Positions 5,609 to 7,217 of a stretch of DNA of 7,217 nt are shown in pieces. Where the stretch lies: the NCBI GenBank assembly GCA_004144935.1, contig SDZP01000172.1, positions 1 through 7,217 on the forward strand, read 5' to 3'. Numbering within the stretch: position 1 is the first letter of the stretch; each line of letters opens with the position of its first letter. A model generated the notes under the pieces. That model did not search any database and was not told the origin of the DNA. It was given only the letters and a program-made list of their open reading frames with translations. The stretch comes from Caulobacteraceae bacterium. GTDB lineage: Bacteria > Pseudomonadota > Alphaproteobacteria > Caulobacterales > Caulobacteraceae. Position numbers and translations under genes: made by a program.

Positions 5609-6313
5609 CTAGTCCCTTGAGGGGATCGTCAGGCCGCGCTGCACCGCCGGCCGGGCCAGGCCGCGGTCCAGCCAGGCCTGGACGGCCTTGAACTGGTCGA
5701 AGCCGACCAGGTCGCGGGCCTCGTAGAAGCCGATCAGGTTGCGCACCCAGCCGAGGGTGGCGATGTCGGCGATGCTGTAGTCGTCGCCCATGATCCAGTC
5801 GCGGCCGGTCAGCCGGGTCTCCAGCACGGCCAGCAGCCGTTTGCTCTCGGCCACGTAGCGCCCCAGCGGCCGCTTGTCCTCCCAGTCCTTGCCGGCGAAC
5901 TTGTGGAAGAAGCCCAGTTGCCCGAACATCGGGCCGATGGCGCCCATCTGCCACATCACCCAGGCGATGGTTTCGTAGCGGGCGGCCGGGTCGGCGGAGA
6001 GGAACTTGCCGCTCTTGTCGGCCAGGTAGATCAGGATGGCGCCGGACTCGAACAGGCCCAGCGGCTTGCCGCCCGGGCCGTCCGGATCGATGATGGCCGG
6101 GATCTTGCCGTTGGGGTTCAGCGACAGGAATTCCGGCGTGTGGCTCTCGTTCTTGCCGATGTCGACCAGGTGCGGCTCGTATGGAAGCCCCGTCTCCTCC
6201 AGCATGATCGACACCTTGACCCCGTTGGGCGTCGGCAGGCCGTAGAGCTGGATGACGCCGGGATTCCGGGCGGGCCAGCGCCGAGTGATCGCGAATTCGG
6301 ACAGATCGGTCAT
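5609..6313 (-). CDS. Glutathione S-transferase family protein, YfcG/YghU-like
   Basis: This 234-residue cytoplasmic protein has an N-terminal thioredoxin-like domain (about 20-105) and a helical C-terminal domain (about 112-225). QLYGLPTPNGVKVSIMLEE (22-40) holds the Thr-Pro-Asn motif in which Thr28 and Asn30 correspond to the glutathione-contacting Thr9 and Asn11 of E. coli YfcG. The cis-proline is in KIPAI (Pro72), and LFESGAILIYLADK (87-100) contains the Glu-Ser pair that binds the gamma-glutamyl end. GDDYSIADIATLGW is the C-terminal-domain N-capping box. YfcG and YghU have disulfide-bond reductase activity with glutathione, so a similar thiol-reductive role is likely here; a detoxification substrate cannot be deduced. 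The extra N-terminal stretch MTDLSEFAITRRWPARNPG resembles relatives in other proteobacteria. The ATG follows the reductase stop by 9 bases, with an AGAGG six bases upstream that overlaps that stop. Confidence 0.94.
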   Translation of the reverse strand: MTDLSEFAITRRWPARNPGVIQLYGLPTPNGVKVSIMLEETGLPYEPHLVDIGKNESHTPEFLSLNPNGKIPAIIDPDGPGGKPLGLFESGAILIYLADKSGKFLSADPAARYETIAWVMWQMGAIGPMFGQLGFFHKFAGKDWEDKRPLGRYVAESKRLLAVLETRLTGRDWIMGDDYSIADIATLGWVRNLIGFYEARDLVGFDQFKAVQAWLDRGLARPAVQRGLTIPSRD

Positions 6314-6322
6314 GGCGGGCCT

Positions 6323-7153
6323 CTAGAAGGCGGCGGTCAGAGGGTCCGGACCAATGCGGCCCGCGGCGTCGTCCAGGTCGGCGATGGCGGCCAGGTCCTC
6401 GTCATCGAGTTCGAAGTCGAAAACCTGGAAGTTCTCGACGATGCGGCTGGGGGTCACCGACTTGGGGATCACCACCAGGCCGTTGTCGATATGCCAGCGG
6501 ATGATCACCTGCGCCGCCGTCCGTTCATGCTTGTCGGCGATCGCCGCGATGGCCGGATCGGCCAGCAGCTGGCCCTGGCCGAGCGGGCTCCAGGACTGGG
6601 TCAGCACGTGGCGAACGGCGTTGGCCTCGCGCAGGGCGCGTTGCTGGAAGCGCGGGTGCAGTTCGATCTGGTTCAGCACAGGCTCCACGCCCGTCTCGCC
6701 GATGATCCGGTCCAGATGCTCGGCCTCGAAGTTGCAGACGCCGATCGACTTGACCCGGCCCTCCTCCCGAAGCCGCACGAAGGCCTTCCAGGTCTCGAGG
6801 TAGAGGTCCTTCGACGGGGCCGGCCAGTGGATCAGGTAGAGGTCGAGATAGTCGAGGCCGAGACGGCCCAGGCTCTTGTCGAAGGCCTGCAGCGCGGCGT
6901 CGTAGCCCTGGTTGTCGTTCCACAGCTTGGTGGTGACGAAGACGTCCTCGCGGGCGACATCGGACGCTTTCAGCCCCTCGCCGACGCCCTTCTCGTTGCG
7001 ATAGGCGGCGGCGGTGTCGATGTGCCGATAGCCCGCCTGCAGCGCCGTGCGCACGACATCGGCGGCGCCGTCGTTCGGGGTCTGCCAGACGCCGAGGCCG
7101 ACCTGGGGAATGGCGTTGCCGTCGTTGAGGGTCAGGCGGGTCTGCTGGGTCAA
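6323..7153 (-). CDS. Aldo/keto reductase, 2,5-diketo-gluconate reductase (DkgA) type
   Basis: This NADPH-dependent carbonyl reductase has 276 residues from the chosen start, essentially the length of E. coli DkgA (275). The TIM-barrel opens with the N-terminal hairpin LTLNDGNAIPQVGLGVWQ. The catalytic tetrad is complete: Asp46 and Tyr51 in GYRHIDTAAAYRNE, Lys76 in TTKLW and His109 in LIHWP. GVCNFEAEHL, NQIELHPRFQQ and SWSPLGQGQLL follow, and IPKSVTPSRIVEN near the C-terminus is the NADPH phosphate-binding segment. Likely substrates are 2,5-diketo-D-gluconate, methylglyoxal or other small aldehydes; the sequence does not decide. The start is taken as TTG at 7153, since GAGGA lies seven bases upstream and the homologous region begins there. 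Another TTG at 7207 would add 18 unconserved residues. It is first in an operon with the glutathione transferase. Its promoter lies at or beyond the window end. Confidence 0.94.
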   Translation of the reverse strand: MTQQTRLTLNDGNAIPQVGLGVWQTPNDGAADVVRTALQAGYRHIDTAAAYRNEKGVGEGLKASDVAREDVFVTTKLWNDNQGYDAALQAFDKSLGRLGLDYLDLYLIHWPAPSKDLYLETWKAFVRLREEGRVKSIGVCNFEAEHLDRIIGETGVEPVLNQIELHPRFQQRALREANAVRHVLTQSWSPLGQGQLLADPAIAAIADKHERTAAQVIIRWHIDNGLVVIPKSVTPSRIVENFQVFDFELDDEDLAAIADLDDAAGRIGPDPLTAAF

Positions 7154-7160
7154 GGGAGCA

Positions 7161-7165
7161 TCCTC
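7161..7165 (-). promoter_or_regulatory. Ribosome binding site supporting a TTG start at 7153
   Basis: GAGGA on the minus strand with seven bases before the TTG. The only nearby ATG (7160-7158) is in another frame and meets a stop after three codons, so the reductase must use a rare start codon. The remaining 52 bases to the window end show no promoter I can support. Confidence 0.6.
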
Positions 7166-7217
7166 AGGGTTCGTGGGAATCGGCGCCAGAGCGGCCTGCC
7201 TGGACAAGGGGCAGATA

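Noticed and set aside
7154..7207. An upstream TTG start at 7207 for the aldo/keto reductase
   Set aside because: The 18 added residues are not typical of DkgA-like proteins, and the TTG at 7153 has a better ribosome binding site.

Overview
The window is a compact, very GC-rich stretch of bacterial chromosome with eight protein-coding genes and little non-coding DNA. Base composition, the many GTG and TTG starts, and the style of the ECF sigma factor, the DkgA-like reductase and the membrane PQQ dehydrogenase suggest an alphaproteobacterium, most likely Caulobacterales (Caulobacter/Phenylobacterium-like). That placement comes from recognition, not from a search. No rRNA, tRNA, CRISPR array, insertion sequence or phage gene is visible.

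Layout. (1) Positions 12-1197, minus strand: a tightly coupled three-gene operon made of a small three-helix membrane protein, an ECF-type RNA polymerase sigma factor and a small two-helix membrane protein. The genes are joined by a 2-nt gap and an ATGA overlap. The sigma factor lacks the first half of its region 4 domain. (2) Positions 1292-2107, minus strand: an exported protein with eight cysteines in its predicted mature part and no recognised family. (3) Positions 2190-2540, minus strand: an ArsC/Spx-fold reductase of the YffB type. (4) Positions 2617-4998, plus strand: a full-length membrane-bound PQQ-dependent dehydrogenase of the glucose/quinate/shikimate family. (5) Positions 5039-5605, plus strand: a small exported protein whose C-terminal half resembles outer-membrane proteins of the Phenol_MetA_deg/SphA type. 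(6) Positions 5609-7153, minus strand: a two-gene operon encoding a DkgA-like aldo/keto reductase and then a YfcG-like glutathione transferase, converging on gene 5 with a 3-nt gap.

How the parts may work together. The PQQ enzyme would oxidise a sugar or cyclic polyol on the periplasmic face and pass electrons to ubiquinone. A DkgA-like reductase 1.3 kb away could reduce keto products in the cytoplasm, but the two are on opposite strands, so the link is speculative. The 76-bp divergent gap between the YffB-like gene and the PQQ gene carries near-matches on both strands to the alphaproteobacterial EcfG promoter (GGAAC, about 17 nt, CGTT). Another near-match lies just before gene 5. Together these hint at general-stress control of the central block.

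Nothing here amounts to a clearly new system. The most unusual items are the sigma factor with the lost region 4.1, the back-to-back EcfG-like promoter candidate, and a PQQ dehydrogenase that lacks the histidine tied to glucose recognition in E. coli Gcd.
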